The notes beneath the pieces are model-generated. The model did no database searches, was not told the DNA's origin, and saw only the letters and a program-made list of their open reading frames with translations. From the NCBI RefSeq assembly GCF_000786105.1, contig NZ_JTEV01000011.1, forward strand, positions 1 through 64,000: a stretch of DNA of 64,000 bases, read 5' to 3'. This DNA is from Bdellovibrio sp. ArHS (lineage in GTDB: Bacteria; Bdellovibrionota; Bdellovibrionia; Bdellovibrionales; Bdellovibrionaceae). This document shows, one piece after another, positions 1-8,200 of the stretch. Positions within the stretch are counted from its first letter, which is position 1. The number at the start of each line of letters is the position of its first letter. The translations under genes were made by a program, and so were the position numbers.

Positions 1-669
1 TGTGGTCCCCACATTCAGCTGCAGCACGGGCGCTAATGTGCTGCTTGTCACTGTGATATAAGAATCGGCCGAGGTCACACTTGTGACCGTACCTCCACCC
101 GCTCCGACAGTTCCCTGACAGGTCAAAGCAGTTCCGTCCCAAGACAGAAAGGTGCCCGCAGCACAAGTCGGTAGACCTGTTTTGATAACAAATTCGGAAG
201 CCTCTTTGCCATCCAACTGGGCCGCGGAGATTGCAAAAGGAACCGAGTGAATCTCCATCGCCGGAGTGATCGAACGCCACGTACTTCCTTCGTAAAATTG
301 CACACGCAATTTGCGTGAACTGCCGATCGCAGGTGTGACAGGTGCGGCCCCATCACAACTTATAGATTTACCGTCAACAAATGCATCACTCAGCTTGAAA
401 GAGGGCGCCAGTGGAAACTGTTTTACACCAGTCCCAACCGCCACGTCGAAAACACCTTTCGTCGTGGATAGATCAACACCATTGAGCTGCTCACGATACA
501 TCACACAAGATTCATCCGAGTTCGTAATCTCGAATGAAAAACTGACGTTGCTGGCGCTCAAAGGGCTCCCATCTGTTTTAAGGATGCGACCTTGATAGTT
601 CAAAGAACTCGGAGCCGCTGACGCCAAAATAGAGAAGAGCATAATAAGGAAAGACGTTCCATATTTCAT
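1..669 (-). CDS. Fibre protein of MAT-like type, N-terminal part (cut by window edge)
   Basis: The frame is open from an ATG at 669 to the window edge, so 223 residues are seen and the C-terminus is missing. Residues 1-18 look like a signal peptide (LFSILASA). The next ~160 residues match the N-terminal domain of the fibre protein at 13729-16023 feature by feature: a QG opening (NYQGRIL), a single Cys before an RE pair (ESCVMYRE), a GVFDVAVGTG strand, then RKLRVQF and VPFAISAAQLDGK. After that comes TVTSVTSADSY, a low-complexity repeat typical of fibre shafts. Known of the family: such proteins in Bdellovibrio form trimeric adhesive fibres with exchangeable tips. Adhesion is inferred; the tip lies outside the window. 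Confidence 0.8.
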   Translation of the reverse strand, partial: MKYGTSFLIMLFSILASAAPSSLNYQGRILKTDGSPLSASNVSFSFEITNSDESCVMYREQLNGVDLSTTKGVFDVAVGTGVKQFPLAPSFKLSDAFVDGKSISCDGAAPVTPAIGSSRKLRVQFYEGSTWRSITPAMEIHSVPFAISAAQLDGKEASEFVIKTGLPTCAAGTFLSWDGTALTCQGTVGAGGGTVTSVTSADSYITVTSSTLAPVLQLNVGTT

Positions 670-1045
670 ACAGATCTCTTCGGTGTACTTTGACCAGGTC
701 TTAACTGGACGATTTTAGAATCATTGAGGTTTTTGACCTAAAAGCTTAAAAAAATGTTCGCTAAAAAGCACTTAGCGGATAAAAATTAGCCGCCTATTCA
801 TCTCCGTTAAGAAGCCTGTTTCCAGGCGAATCCATTAATAATAAATATTCGCATTGTTCTGAGAATTCATTCAGCCCAAAAGGGGTCCAATACAAAGTTT
901 TTTGATACGCCCCCTGCCTAAACCACGCGCCTCCAGCTAAGCGAAATCAATGATGTCTTTTTGTCATGTTTAGTCTGTATTTATTCTTTATTTCCGCTGA
1001 TACAGTCTTTGTCTGATCCATAAACAAGTGCCCCCTCACTTGCTA

Positions 1046-1093
1046 TCGAAAGAAGAGCCTAGGGCCTCATCAAGCCTAAGGCTCTTCTTTCGA
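1046..1093. terminator. Long inverted repeat, terminator or small-RNA 3' end
   Basis: TCGAAAGAAGAGCCT (1046-1060) is the exact reverse complement of 1079-1093, and the stem can extend inward by three more pairs (AGG/CCT) past one unpaired base. The loop is about 11 bases. Neither flanking gene ends here, since both start away from this region, so a plain gene terminator is not expected. It could end an unannotated small transcript or act as an RNA element. Confidence 0.6.
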
Positions 1094-1192
1094 GGGTCAC
1101 ATATAACCACAAAGTTTACTTCAGGAAATAAATTCAACCGGGTAGATCTCGGGATGTCTTTCGATTAGTGTTCATTTTTTGAACACCCACGA

Positions 1193-1203
1193 GGGGGGGG
1201 GGG
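1193..1203 (+). repeat. Homopolymeric G11 tract in a translation-initiation region
   Basis: Eleven consecutive G residues end eight bases before the ATG at 1212 of the secreted protease. The tract overlaps the place where the ribosome-binding site must lie (GAGG...). Poly-G runs of this length are known slippage sites in other bacteria, where a change in length alters expression. Whether it varies here cannot be seen from one sequence. Confidence 0.8.
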
Positions 1204-1211
1204 ATTCTCCG

Positions 1212-2150
1212 ATGACTGTGATTTTCCGATTTGTTTTAAGCTTCACTCTCATGACGCCGTTGTTGAGCCATGCCGATATTTTTGGCCCTGATGATCGAAA
1301 AGATCCACTACAAGTGCCGTCCAAGTCCCACCTTGCGAACTCGGTTGCGGTGGGTGTTTTAAGCAGCCTATGGACTGATCTGGGTAATGGTTTCTCGTCG
1401 CTAGAAGCCAACAGAATGAATGAATTCATGTGCCAAGACGAACGTTTCTCTGAGGAAAACAGCATTGCCTACGCTTGTTCAGGTTTTCTAGTGGCACCGG
1501 ATCTCTTAGTGACGGCTGGACACTGTGCCGTTAACTTCGGCGAGATCCACCATGTTACTGATCAATACTGCGAAGTTTATACTTGGCTGTTCGACTACAA
1601 TAGCAAAATGAATCTCCGAAAAATCAGCAATGACAAGATTTATCGATGCAAAGAAATCATCTACGCCACACTCAGTGAAGCAGAAGAAGTTCAGGACTTC
1701 GCACTCATTCGTCTGGATCGTCACACCGTCAATAGAACGCCTTTTAAAATTGCCGACCACCCTATTCAGATGAATGACTCAGTCGCCTTGTTAGGTTTCC
1801 CTATGGGACTTCCCCTGAAATTCGCCGACAACGCCAAAGTATTTTCTCCCAATCATCGCGGTCGATCCTTTTTAACGGATCTAGATGCTTTTTCAGGGAA
1901 CAGCGGTGGTCCCGTTCTTAATGCAAAAGATGAGGTCGTGGGCCTTCTTATCGCGGGCAATCCCAGTAACTCAACCTACACCGACCCAGTCCAAAGATGC
2001 GAAAGATACAACTCCTGTGATTCGAACGGGGAAAACTGCAAGGCTTTTTCTCCACACTTCCCTCTTCAGGGCTTTCCGAACACTTTCTCTGAAGTACAAA
2101 GCCTGCTGTTTTATCGCGATGTTATTTTAAAAAGTATGGTCTTAAAATAA
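1212..2150 (+). CDS. Secreted trypsin/V8-like serine protease
   Basis: A 312-residue chymotrypsin-fold (peptidase S1 clan) protein. The start at 1212 is chosen because it gives a clean signal peptide (VLSFTLMTPLLSHA), whereas the longer frame from 1179 reads through the G11 run. The catalytic triad is visible: His at about residue 104 in VTAGHC, Asp at about 162 in DFALIRL and Ser at about 231 in GNSGGP. The GNSGGP form and the single-domain layout resemble glutamyl-endopeptidase-like members. Ten cysteines in the mature region suggest disulfides. It probably acts in the periplasm or outside the cell; the substrate is unknown. No partner is obvious in the adjacent genes. Confidence 0.88.
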   Translation: MTVIFRFVLSFTLMTPLLSHADIFGPDDRKDPLQVPSKSHLANSVAVGVLSSLWTDLGNGFSSLEANRMNEFMCQDERFSEENSIAYACSGFLVAPDLLVTAGHCAVNFGEIHHVTDQYCEVYTWLFDYNSKMNLRKISNDKIYRCKEIIYATLSEAEEVQDFALIRLDRHTVNRTPFKIADHPIQMNDSVALLGFPMGLPLKFADNAKVFSPNHRGRSFLTDLDAFSGNSGGPVLNAKDEVVGLLIAGNPSNSTYTDPVQRCERYNSCDSNGENCKAFSPHFPLQGFPNTFSEVQSLLFYRDVILKSMVLK

Positions 2151-2290
2151 AAAGTTCAGGAAAAAACTTCCGTTACAACCAAACTGACGGTGTGGTGACT
2201 TCCTATTCGTGAACTCGCCAACACAATGGGTACAATGTGGTATCCGTTGTGGTCCCCGTCTGGACAAACACTCGTCGTCAATCAGGTCTC

Positions 2291-2331
2291 ATTTTACATG
2301 CTTACACATTCGTGGTTATATAACCGACTAA
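2291..2331 (+). promoter_or_regulatory. Upstream element shared with the paralogue at 9943
   Basis: ATTTTACAT followed by ACA-ATT, TATA and GACTAA is conserved, with small gaps, upstream of both solute-binding protein genes (here and at 9878-9918). This copy contains the perfect 12-base palindrome GGTTATATAACC (2314-2325). It probably holds the promoter or an operator common to both copies; the hexamers cannot be assigned with certainty. Confidence 0.5.
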
Positions 2332-2353
2332 AATAAAGTCTGAGGTGATTTGC

Positions 2354-3148
2354 TTGTTGAAATTGAGCCTTCAGTGCCTTGTAGCTTTCGCTGTGTTTTT
2401 CTGGAACTCCCCAACTCCCTTTGCACAAAAAAAACACTCCTTAAAAGTCATTAATGTTGGCACATCCGAAATTCCGCCTTACTTGAGTTCCTCCATGAAA
2501 AAAGGTGGAGCCCTGGTTTATTCTATGGAAAAAATATTTGCGCAGATTGGGTATAAGCCCGTTGTCCATTATGTCTCTTGGAATAGAACCCGGATCATGG
2601 CCGAAAAAGGGGAAATCGACTGCTACGCCCCTACCATCAGAAACGACCTTCTGCCCGGATTTACTTTCTTTAAAACCTCCTCAAAGGTTCCGTGGGTGAT
2701 CATTCAACGAAAAGAAAAGCCGATTGAATGGCATAAGCTATCTGACCTTTATAAGTACGAAGTGGGTCGTGTGCTTGGCTACTATCTTCGCGACGAGGAA
2801 CGACAGATCTACACACATGGTGTGAAGGTTCAAAGTACGACAGATAACTCTAAAAATCTTCTTATGGTGGCGACAGGACGCATCGATTATGCCGTTATTG
2901 ACCCCATTGTCTTTTCTTTCCTCATGCAGACTGATCCCAGCCTGATTCCATATAAAGACAAGTTGGAAATCAACAAACAGCCGCTGAGTCTCTCCGACTA
3001 TGGCATTGCCATAAGAGACAGCAAAAAATTTGTGGGATTAAAAGATCTCCTGCAAAAACCCGAGACGATTGAAAAGCTTAATCGCTATGTAATAGAATAC
3101 TTAACAAATAAAGATTATATACAAAACTTTATTCTGCCAGGATCGTGA
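2354..3148 (+). CDS. Periplasmic solute-binding protein, family 3 type (copy 1)
   Basis: A 264-residue exported protein of the bacterial extracellular solute-binding family 3 (amino-acid type) fold. The opening VGTSEIPPY, the middle EIDCYAPT and the late DYGIAIR are the usual strand and hinge regions. A signal peptide ends near PFA-QK. A GTG at 2345 overlaps the ribosome-binding site TGAGG (2341-2345), so the TTG at 2354, eight bases downstream of it, is the better start; the paralogue at 9943 has the same arrangement. No ABC permease or ATPase lies beside it. It may be a free-standing receptor or a quorum/effector-type family 3 protein rather than a transporter subunit. It is near-duplicate to 9943-10737, about four residues in five identical by eye. 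Confidence 0.85.
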   Translation: MLKLSLQCLVAFAVFFWNSPTPFAQKKHSLKVINVGTSEIPPYLSSSMKKGGALVYSMEKIFAQIGYKPVVHYVSWNRTRIMAEKGEIDCYAPTIRNDLLPGFTFFKTSSKVPWVIIQRKEKPIEWHKLSDLYKYEVGRVLGYYLRDEERQIYTHGVKVQSTTDNSKNLLMVATGRIDYAVIDPIVFSFLMQTDPSLIPYKDKLEINKQPLSLSDYGIAIRDSKKFVGLKDLLQKPETIEKLNRYVIEYLTNKDYIQNFILPGS

Positions 3149-3196
3149 TAGCTTCCAAGTTGCAGACTCACTGCGAGTGTTACCTTCTGACATCAA

Positions 3197-3224
3197 AGAA
3201 CCCCTAAAATTTCTTAGGGGTTCT
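3197..3224. terminator. Hairpin between convergent genes
   Basis: AGAACCCCTAA (3197-3207) pairs perfectly with TTAGGGGTTCT (3214-3224) around a six-base loop. It sits between two convergent genes ending at 3148 and 3251, so it may stop both. There is no long T run, which lowers certainty. Confidence 0.6.
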
Positions 3225-3250
3225 GCGAACACTGAAAGGACTTCTGTTCG

Positions 3251-4120
3251 TTATCTTGGCGGGCTTAGTTGCTGGTAGTTGATTGGACTATAGTCATCTG
3301 CTTTTTCCATTTTAATCTTACAGTATTTTTCAACAGTCTTGACGATATTCCAAAGTTCGGTGGTGCGATTGATGTAGGGATTGAAGGGATACCAGCCGGC
3401 ATATTGCATCGTTTGACCATAAACATAACTCACCGTTGTTGGATTCAAATAGTTACTATCTACGACTTTTAAATCATAACCATTTTTAGTCTTAACCATG
3501 TCCACCACGAGCCACGCGTGCGCGACGACTCCAGGCATTTGTAAATACTGATAAACAACCTGGCCGCGTTTTACGATACGTTCATAAAGTCGGTCCATAA
3601 TGGAATCGATAAGAGCCGGATCGACACCTTCCAGACCACCAATATTCCCACCTACAAAGCCCAAGCCTAATACACCGTGAGTGATTTGCCAGCTTTCCAG
3701 AAGACCTTGAATTTTCGTTCTATAATCAGAAGTAAATTCACGGAAATTTCTATACCCTGGAATTTCGACAACAGAGTTACCGCTTTTAAGTTTACTTAAA
3801 ATTTTGTCGACTTCGGCATCTGAGGGGCGCGGAAGATCTGGACGATAAATTGCCATATAAGTAGCGTTTCTCGTAAGGCGGGAATGCCACCAGCAAACTC
3901 CTCCATTAAGCAAGCCGCCTTCATTTGTAAAGGCCATAATATTTTCTTCATTGAGCAACAGGGACTGGAAATAGTGTGGATTCTTCGCCGCCTGTTTACA
4001 AAACTCGGCTTTTGATGTCGCTGCTCGCACTCCCGACAACTTAAAAGAATCCGCGAATGCACCAGTAGTTACCAGCAATGAAAGGGCCACAGACATTAAA
4101 GTAATGATTTTCATAGACAT
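3251..4120 (-). CDS. Secreted papain-fold-like cysteine peptidase candidate
   Basis: A 289-residue exported protein; the signal peptide ends near AFA-DS (residue 23). ATG at 4120 is preceded by GAGGT at good spacing. I do not recognise a named family, but a papain-like order of candidate catalytic residues is visible: Cys76 in GGVCWWHS at the start of a helix-like stretch, His201 in VVAHAWLVVD and Asp221/Asn223 in VVDSN. His followed by a hydrophobic strand and then Asp/Asn is what C1/C39-clan folds show. Protease, amidase or transglutaminase-like activity are all possible. It stands alone, convergent with the solute-binding protein and divergent from the small secreted protein at 4424. Confidence 0.75.
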   Translation of the reverse strand: MSMKIITLMSVALSLLVTTGAFADSFKLSGVRAATSKAEFCKQAAKNPHYFQSLLLNEENIMAFTNEGGLLNGGVCWWHSRLTRNATYMAIYRPDLPRPSDAEVDKILSKLKSGNSVVEIPGYRNFREFTSDYRTKIQGLLESWQITHGVLGLGFVGGNIGGLEGVDPALIDSIMDRLYERIVKRGQVVYQYLQMPGVVAHAWLVVDMVKTKNGYDLKVVDSNYLNPTTVSYVYGQTMQYAGWYPFNPYINRTTELWNIVKTVEKYCKIKMEKADDYSPINYQQLSPPR

Positions 4121-4423
4121 CTTAAATACCTCAATCGCCGTTGTTCTCAGATGGAACTTATTTTCCTGTAGCTGACAACGGTCTGAATGGGAGTTGCGAT
4201 TGCGATATTTGTACCAAGGCGAAATCGACTCAGTCCTCTTACAGAACGAGAACTCTATGATTTCTTCAAAGAATGGCCTAGATCGTCACTTGATCGCTGA
4301 GAGAACTTCTGACCCGTTTCACTGTCGGCCAATTAAGAAAATAGAAACTCCATTTTACTTAATATATATGCCGTTGTTCCTCCACAAAAAGGGTGTTATG
4401 CACCACCTCAATAAGGAGCCGCC
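4121..4423. other. Divergent intergenic region
   Basis: 303 bases between two divergent genes. An imperfect inverted repeat (CCGTTGT...ACAACGG, roughly 4138-4171) lies close to the start of the minus-strand gene. An AT-rich stretch (about 4350-4370) lies upstream of the plus-strand gene. No reliable promoter hexamers or coding frames are seen. Confidence 0.4.
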
Positions 4424-4780
4424 ATGAAACATCTGATTACATTTTTACTTCTATTTACTCCAGTTCAGAAAATCTACGCCCAGAATATCGCGGGATGGGA
4501 TTCTTCAATGGGTATAGACAAAGCTTCGACGATCGATATGCTGGAAGAAAACGTCGCGAAAGAGTACGAGCTCAGTGATGAGCGCTACTATTGCGATCTA
4601 GTTGAAACCCGGGATCATGAGTTGCTTGTCAGAGCAAAAACGGAATTCAGATTTCTCATCAGCAGTAAGGCTTATTTCCAAGGGAATAGTTGCCCAAAGA
4701 AGGCCAACCTTCATTGTGAAACAACTTTTATCAGAGACGGTTCGGGCTCTTGGCTTGCGCAATCCAGTGACTGCGAGTGA
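4424..4780 (+). CDS. Small secreted protein of unknown function
   Basis: 118 residues with a signal peptide ending at IYA-QN (residue 19) and a strong ribosome-binding site (AAGGAG) six bases before the ATG. The mature part has four cysteines (YYCDL, NSCPK, LHCET and a Cys next to the last residue), which suggests a disulfide-stabilised periplasmic or extracellular domain. No family is recognised. A short hairpin (TGCTCG/CGAGCA, about 4812-4828) follows the stop and may terminate it. Confidence 0.7.
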   Translation: MKHLITFLLLFTPVQKIYAQNIAGWDSSMGIDKASTIDMLEENVAKEYELSDERYYCDLVETRDHELLVRAKTEFRFLISSKAYFQGNSCPKKANLHCETTFIRDGSGSWLAQSSDCE

Positions 4781-5084
4781 ACATCATCATGCGCACAAGG
4801 ACGTGTAAGCATTGCTCGCTCCGCGAGCATTCATCTTTAAAATCTTGGCTGAATACGCGAGTTTTGCTCAGCCGACTTATTTAGGAAAATTCAAAAAAAG
4901 TACTTCCTGCGAGCTAAATTTCAACTCGACATCGAAGGTACGGTGTCGCAAAAGGGCTTATGGAAAAACACTAGACATCGACTTCTTCGGCAAACCCTCC
5001 TTAATTCCAGTTCATATTGGCAGACTTGTGGCAAATCAAAGGTTTGTTGGATTGGAAAGCCCCCGCTGAGCGAAGGATGTTCTA
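4781..5084. other. Gap with no supported gene
   Basis: 304 bases. A TGCTCG-CTCCG-CGAGCA hairpin (about 4812-4828) near the left end is the only clear structure. An 85-codon frame from a TTG at 4812 crosses most of the gap but has no ribosome-binding site and no recognisable composition, so it is not called. Confidence 0.4.
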
Positions 5085-5747
5085 ATGAAATTACTTTTGA
5101 AACTCGCAGCCTTTTTGCCGTTTCTCATTTTGAGTCAACGGGTATTCGCCGCCACTTTTGAAGTCAAAGAGGTTCCTCGTTCGGAAATGGAGAGCTTCTT
5201 CACAATTAAAATCTCAGGAGAAGTCACTCCCGGATTTGCAGCTCAACTTGATTCAGAATTTTCTAAAATAGATCCCGCCAAAGAAGTGTTACTACATTTG
5301 AACTCTCCGGGTGGCTTGGTCGATGAGGGACTTGAGGCTATCCAGATTATCAAACAACAAAAAGAAAAAGGCCGCGTTGTTGAAACCACTGTGGAAAATG
5401 GCGACAAGTGCGGCAGCATTTGCGTCCCGATTTATGTTCAAGGTAAGAACCGATACGCCGGTGAGGTAGCGGCATTTATGTTCCATGGCGCAAGACCCTG
5501 GCATTCCAACATCCCCAACAAAAGAAAAACCGAGGAACTCCTTAACAAGTTTGTTGAAGCTGGTGTCTCCGAAGCCTGGTTGAAGAAGCTTTTCGGCCTT
5601 GGCGTATTTAGCGAGCCCGGAGAATACTGGGTCTCTGGCAAAGAACTTTCTGCCGAAAGATCCAATGTCGTCACTGAGTTGATACCTAAGCATGTTAAGT
5701 TTAAACCTCAACGACTTCCGATTGATCCCAATATGGGCCCTCGCTAG
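5085..5747 (+). CDS. Periplasmic ClpP/crotonase-fold serine protease-like protein
   Basis: 220 residues with an N-terminal signal peptide (cleavage near VFA-AT). The ClpP/SppA-type fold is shown by LHLNSPGG at residues 70-77, the usual oxyanion glycine segment, by CGSIC with candidate nucleophile Ser111, and by FMFHGA with candidate His134; the spacing fits ClpP (Ser then His about 25 residues later). It resembles the predicted periplasmic proteins of the COG3904 type. The two cysteines flanking the serine are unusual and might form a disulfide or redox switch. The stop is followed within 20 bases by the TPR/winged-helix gene, so the two are probably co-transcribed. Confidence 0.82.
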   Translation: MKLLLKLAAFLPFLILSQRVFAATFEVKEVPRSEMESFFTIKISGEVTPGFAAQLDSEFSKIDPAKEVLLHLNSPGGLVDEGLEAIQIIKQQKEKGRVVETTVENGDKCGSICVPIYVQGKNRYAGEVAAFMFHGARPWHSNIPNKRKTEELLNKFVEAGVSEAWLKKLFGLGVFSEPGEYWVSGKELSAERSNVVTELIPKHVKFKPQRLPIDPNMGPR

Positions 5748-5766
5748 TACAACGGAGAAGCAAAAA

Positions 5767-6891
5767 ATGAGCGCCAAACAAAACAAATACGACACTGCAA
5801 TTCGCGGCCTGCTAGAAGGAGCCTCCCAGATAGCTGCAGAATATTCCCGAGATATACGCGATATTCAGTCTCCGCAACTTGATAATGTTTTAGAGCAAAA
5901 GCTAGTGACATTCCGATTGGCGATGAAAATTGGCAACGGGCGTTTTTTAAACGAACAAGACATCAATCCAAACCTCGCAACGTCTTCCTTTATGAAGGGG
6001 GAATGTTACTTCGTTCGTGGCTCCATCCTTCTGCAAAAAAAATCCTTCGGCGACGCTTCTTATAATTTTGAAGCTGCCGCAAAGGAATATGAAGCCTGTG
6101 ACAAAACGGCAAACTCCTTATTGTGCCAATTCAATTCACTTATCGCTCTGATTAATGGTGGGCTTGTGAAAGCCCCCAAAGCCATTTTTCTCTGCAATAG
6201 AATTCTGGCTCAAGCCGAACAAAAAAATATCTATATCATTCAGGGACTGGCGCTAAGACAGAAGTCCTACATTTATTTTCAACAGAAAAGCTATTTAGCC
6301 AGTTTGGCTGAAATCGAAAAGGCCATTTCCCTCTTTGAGGTGCATGGTCCGGCGTCGGATTATCATCTTTCTCTTGTTCATGCCGCTGACTGCTGTTTCG
6401 ACTTAAAGGATCTGAACCGAGCCCATATGTTTTTGGACTATATTCCAACTGAGCATGACAATCGGGTCGAATTCCCGTTGGCTTATGTACGAGCTCGAAT
6501 AAGCAATTCGACATTAGATACGCAGTTGTTCGCTGACATCAACCCGCACTGGTTACATCGCTATGAGAACCATATCCACGCAATGCAGATCGCGCCCGAA
6601 AAAGAACAATTACGCTGGAGTCAGCGTAGCTCTGTTGTGTTGGATCAAAAAGGCAAAATCCGCGGTCGAATTAAGGCGAGCTCTCTTGAAGGCGTTCTTT
6701 TAAGACAGTTGATCAAGGGCCCTGTCAGTAAGGATCTTTTGTGTGAGTCTCTTTGGCCTGAGTTCTCTTCGGCAAGATCGGTGGACGATCGTTTCTTCAG
6801 ATTAAAAGCCCGCTTGGAACACAAACTGGGTGACATCATTGATTTCGATGGCTGCCAGTATTCTTTAAACTGCTCCATAAAAATTCTGTAG
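5767..6891 (+). CDS. TPR protein with C-terminal winged-helix DNA-binding domain
   Basis: 374 residues, no signal peptide. The start at 5767 is chosen because GGAGAAG sits six bases upstream; the longer frame overlaps the previous gene. Residues ~60-260 are helical repeats of TPR character (FMKGECYFVRGS, SYNFEAAAKEYE, ASLAEIEKAIS). The last ~90 residues look like an OmpR/BTAD-type winged helix: LEGVLLRQLIKGPVSK, LCESLWPE, then DDRFFRLKARL as the recognition-helix region and a final wing (FDGCQYSL). It is therefore a likely cytoplasmic transcription regulator, possibly of the adjacent secreted-protease gene. No receiver domain is present, so the input is probably protein-protein contact through the TPRs. 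Confidence 0.78.
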   Translation: MSAKQNKYDTAIRGLLEGASQIAAEYSRDIRDIQSPQLDNVLEQKLVTFRLAMKIGNGRFLNEQDINPNLATSSFMKGECYFVRGSILLQKKSFGDASYNFEAAAKEYEACDKTANSLLCQFNSLIALINGGLVKAPKAIFLCNRILAQAEQKNIYIIQGLALRQKSYIYFQQKSYLASLAEIEKAISLFEVHGPASDYHLSLVHAADCCFDLKDLNRAHMFLDYIPTEHDNRVEFPLAYVRARISNSTLDTQLFADINPHWLHRYENHIHAMQIAPEKEQLRWSQRSSVVLDQKGKIRGRIKASSLEGVLLRQLIKGPVSKDLLCESLWPEFSSARSVDDRFFRLKARLEHKLGDIIDFDGCQYSLNCSIKIL

Positions 6892-7262
6892 CGGCCTCAC
6901 AGGCGAGGCCCCTCTGACCTCGCCTCCCCGTGACCATTTTCTATTTAGGCTTTCTTTAACACCACACAACTTATTGAAATCAAAGACCTATTTTCAGGTT
7001 CTTTAGTCTGTATCTTTAGCCCTTTACAATTGAGACAACATTCTTGGCTGATCGCTTTGAGGACATGACAGGCGCACTCAGCGAGCAAATTTGCGAAAGA
7101 AGTCATGCGCCAAATGGCTAAACATCTTTTGTGAGTTCAAAAGGAATTCACGCTTGATTAATGAGGGCATGTCTTTCGCATTTTTTTAAAATCGAAGACG
7201 GTTCGAGTCGAGCACAAAGAGGTTCGCCAACCGAGCACAAATAATACCGAAGGAGATTACCT
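6892..7262. other. Intergenic region with hairpin
   Basis: 371 bases between two plus-strand units. The stem AGGCGAGG/CCTCGCCT (6901-6908 with 6918-6925) directly after the preceding stop probably terminates it, although no T run follows. The rest presumably carries the promoter of 7263. No further gene is supported. Confidence 0.5.
6901..6925 (+). terminator. Hairpin after TPR regulator gene
   Basis: An eight-base perfect stem, AGGCGAGG with CCTCGCCT, and a nine-base loop lie ten bases after the stop codon at 6891. The lack of a T run means it could also act as an mRNA 3'-end stabiliser. Confidence 0.5.
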
Positions 7263-8192
7263 ATGAAAATTCTAAAAAGAACTCTGATGGCTGCCGCGAC
7301 TGTCACAATGCTGGCGCAAAGTGCCTTTGCGCAAACTGCGAAAGAAGTGGCCTTGTTGGGCGGGATCAGTGCTTTAGAACAACAAATCTTGGCTTCGATC
7401 ATCGCGGTGAATGCCTTCGGCGGAAAGGTCACATACCAAATCCCAGAACAACTTAAGCCGGATAAGTTGACCGATACGGTGACCACGTCCTACAAGGTTT
7501 CGGCGACTGGTGCACTTCTTTCGGCGTTTCTGCCGTTCTCATTCAAGGGCGCATACCTAAATCCGTTTCCGTTCGGTCCAAAATTTATTTTCCCTGACGT
7601 CCTTATCGATTCTGCGCGGATCACAGGCACGGCAGCCTCATCTTCGTTGTTCTTCGGCAAAACACACTACCAAGATAAAATTGCCTCTGAAGCACGAGTC
7701 ATTGAAGCTATTAATAGCGACAATGAATTGGATAGTCGCTTGAACCAGGCGTTGATGCCGTGGGTTGCCATTTTGAATATGGAACAACAACGTATCCATT
7801 TATTTAAGAGAGCCATAAAAGATAACTTGGTTAAACAAATCCGCGACCAACAATGGAATCCTTTGACGGGGTCCGTTCATAAATCAGATGCCTACGAAAT
7901 TGATGTCGTCGAATCTGCCTTCGAGTCTGGCTTAATTTCTGAGAAAGTCCGTAATAGCGCCAAAGTCGTTATGTCCACAATAATTGCAGACAATTCTCAA
8001 CAATTGCCGACAGATCTAAATGATCTTTTGGCGCTAGATATTTCGACCGCCGAATCCATGAGTCAAGCCTTGGAAATCGCCCTCACTTCAGGCCAAATGG
8101 ATGCAGCCACGGCCATTCGATTCAAAACCGTTCTTCAAAATCTTGAATATCAGATCCAGGCAGCTAAAGACGTCCAAGCGGCGGCTAGATAG
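7263..8192 (+). CDS. Exported protein of unknown function (first gene of pair)
   Basis: 309 residues; the ribosome-binding site AAGGAG precedes the ATG. The signal peptide ends at AFA-QT (residue 23). The mature protein has a hydrophobic, glycine-containing stretch (GALLSAFLPFSF) and a long helical C-terminal half rich in Ala, Gln and Asp/Glu. It has no cysteine and no motif I recognise. It is followed after eight bases by the papain-like gene at 8201, so the two proteins are likely made together and may interact in the periplasm or outside the cell. Confidence 0.75.
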   Translation: MKILKRTLMAAATVTMLAQSAFAQTAKEVALLGGISALEQQILASIIAVNAFGGKVTYQIPEQLKPDKLTDTVTTSYKVSATGALLSAFLPFSFKGAYLNPFPFGPKFIFPDVLIDSARITGTAASSSLFFGKTHYQDKIASEARVIEAINSDNELDSRLNQALMPWVAILNMEQQRIHLFKRAIKDNLVKQIRDQQWNPLTGSVHKSDAYEIDVVESAFESGLISEKVRNSAKVVMSTIIADNSQQLPTDLNDLLALDISTAESMSQALEIALTSGQMDAATAIRFKTVLQNLEYQIQAAKDVQAAAR

Positions 8193-8200
8193 GAAGGCTT

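Larger units (their letters stand above)
670..1211. other. Divergent intergenic region with a long hairpin
   Basis: This 542-base stretch lies between the divergent starts of the fibre gene and the trypsin-like protease, so it must hold both promoters. No coding frame with a convincing start is seen. It contains a small interrupted hairpin (GCGG at 775-778 with CCGC at 790-793), a strong long hairpin at 1046-1093 and a G11 run at 1193-1203. No promoter hexamers could be assigned with confidence. Confidence 0.6.

Noticed and set aside
969-980. TTTAGTCTGTAT, also present at 7002-7013, as a possible shared promoter motif
   Set aside because: A single shared 12-mer is expected many times by chance in 64 kb, and the surrounding bases do not align. 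No further copies were found upstream of other secreted-protein genes.
4137-4380. GCCGTTGTTC occurring at about 4137 and again at about 4370
   Set aside because: A 10-base repeat within one intergenic region is weak; spacing and flanks give no operator pattern.
4812-5069. 85-codon frame in the 4781-5084 gap
   Set aside because: TTG start without a ribosome-binding site, no signal peptide and no family resemblance; a hairpin lies across its start.
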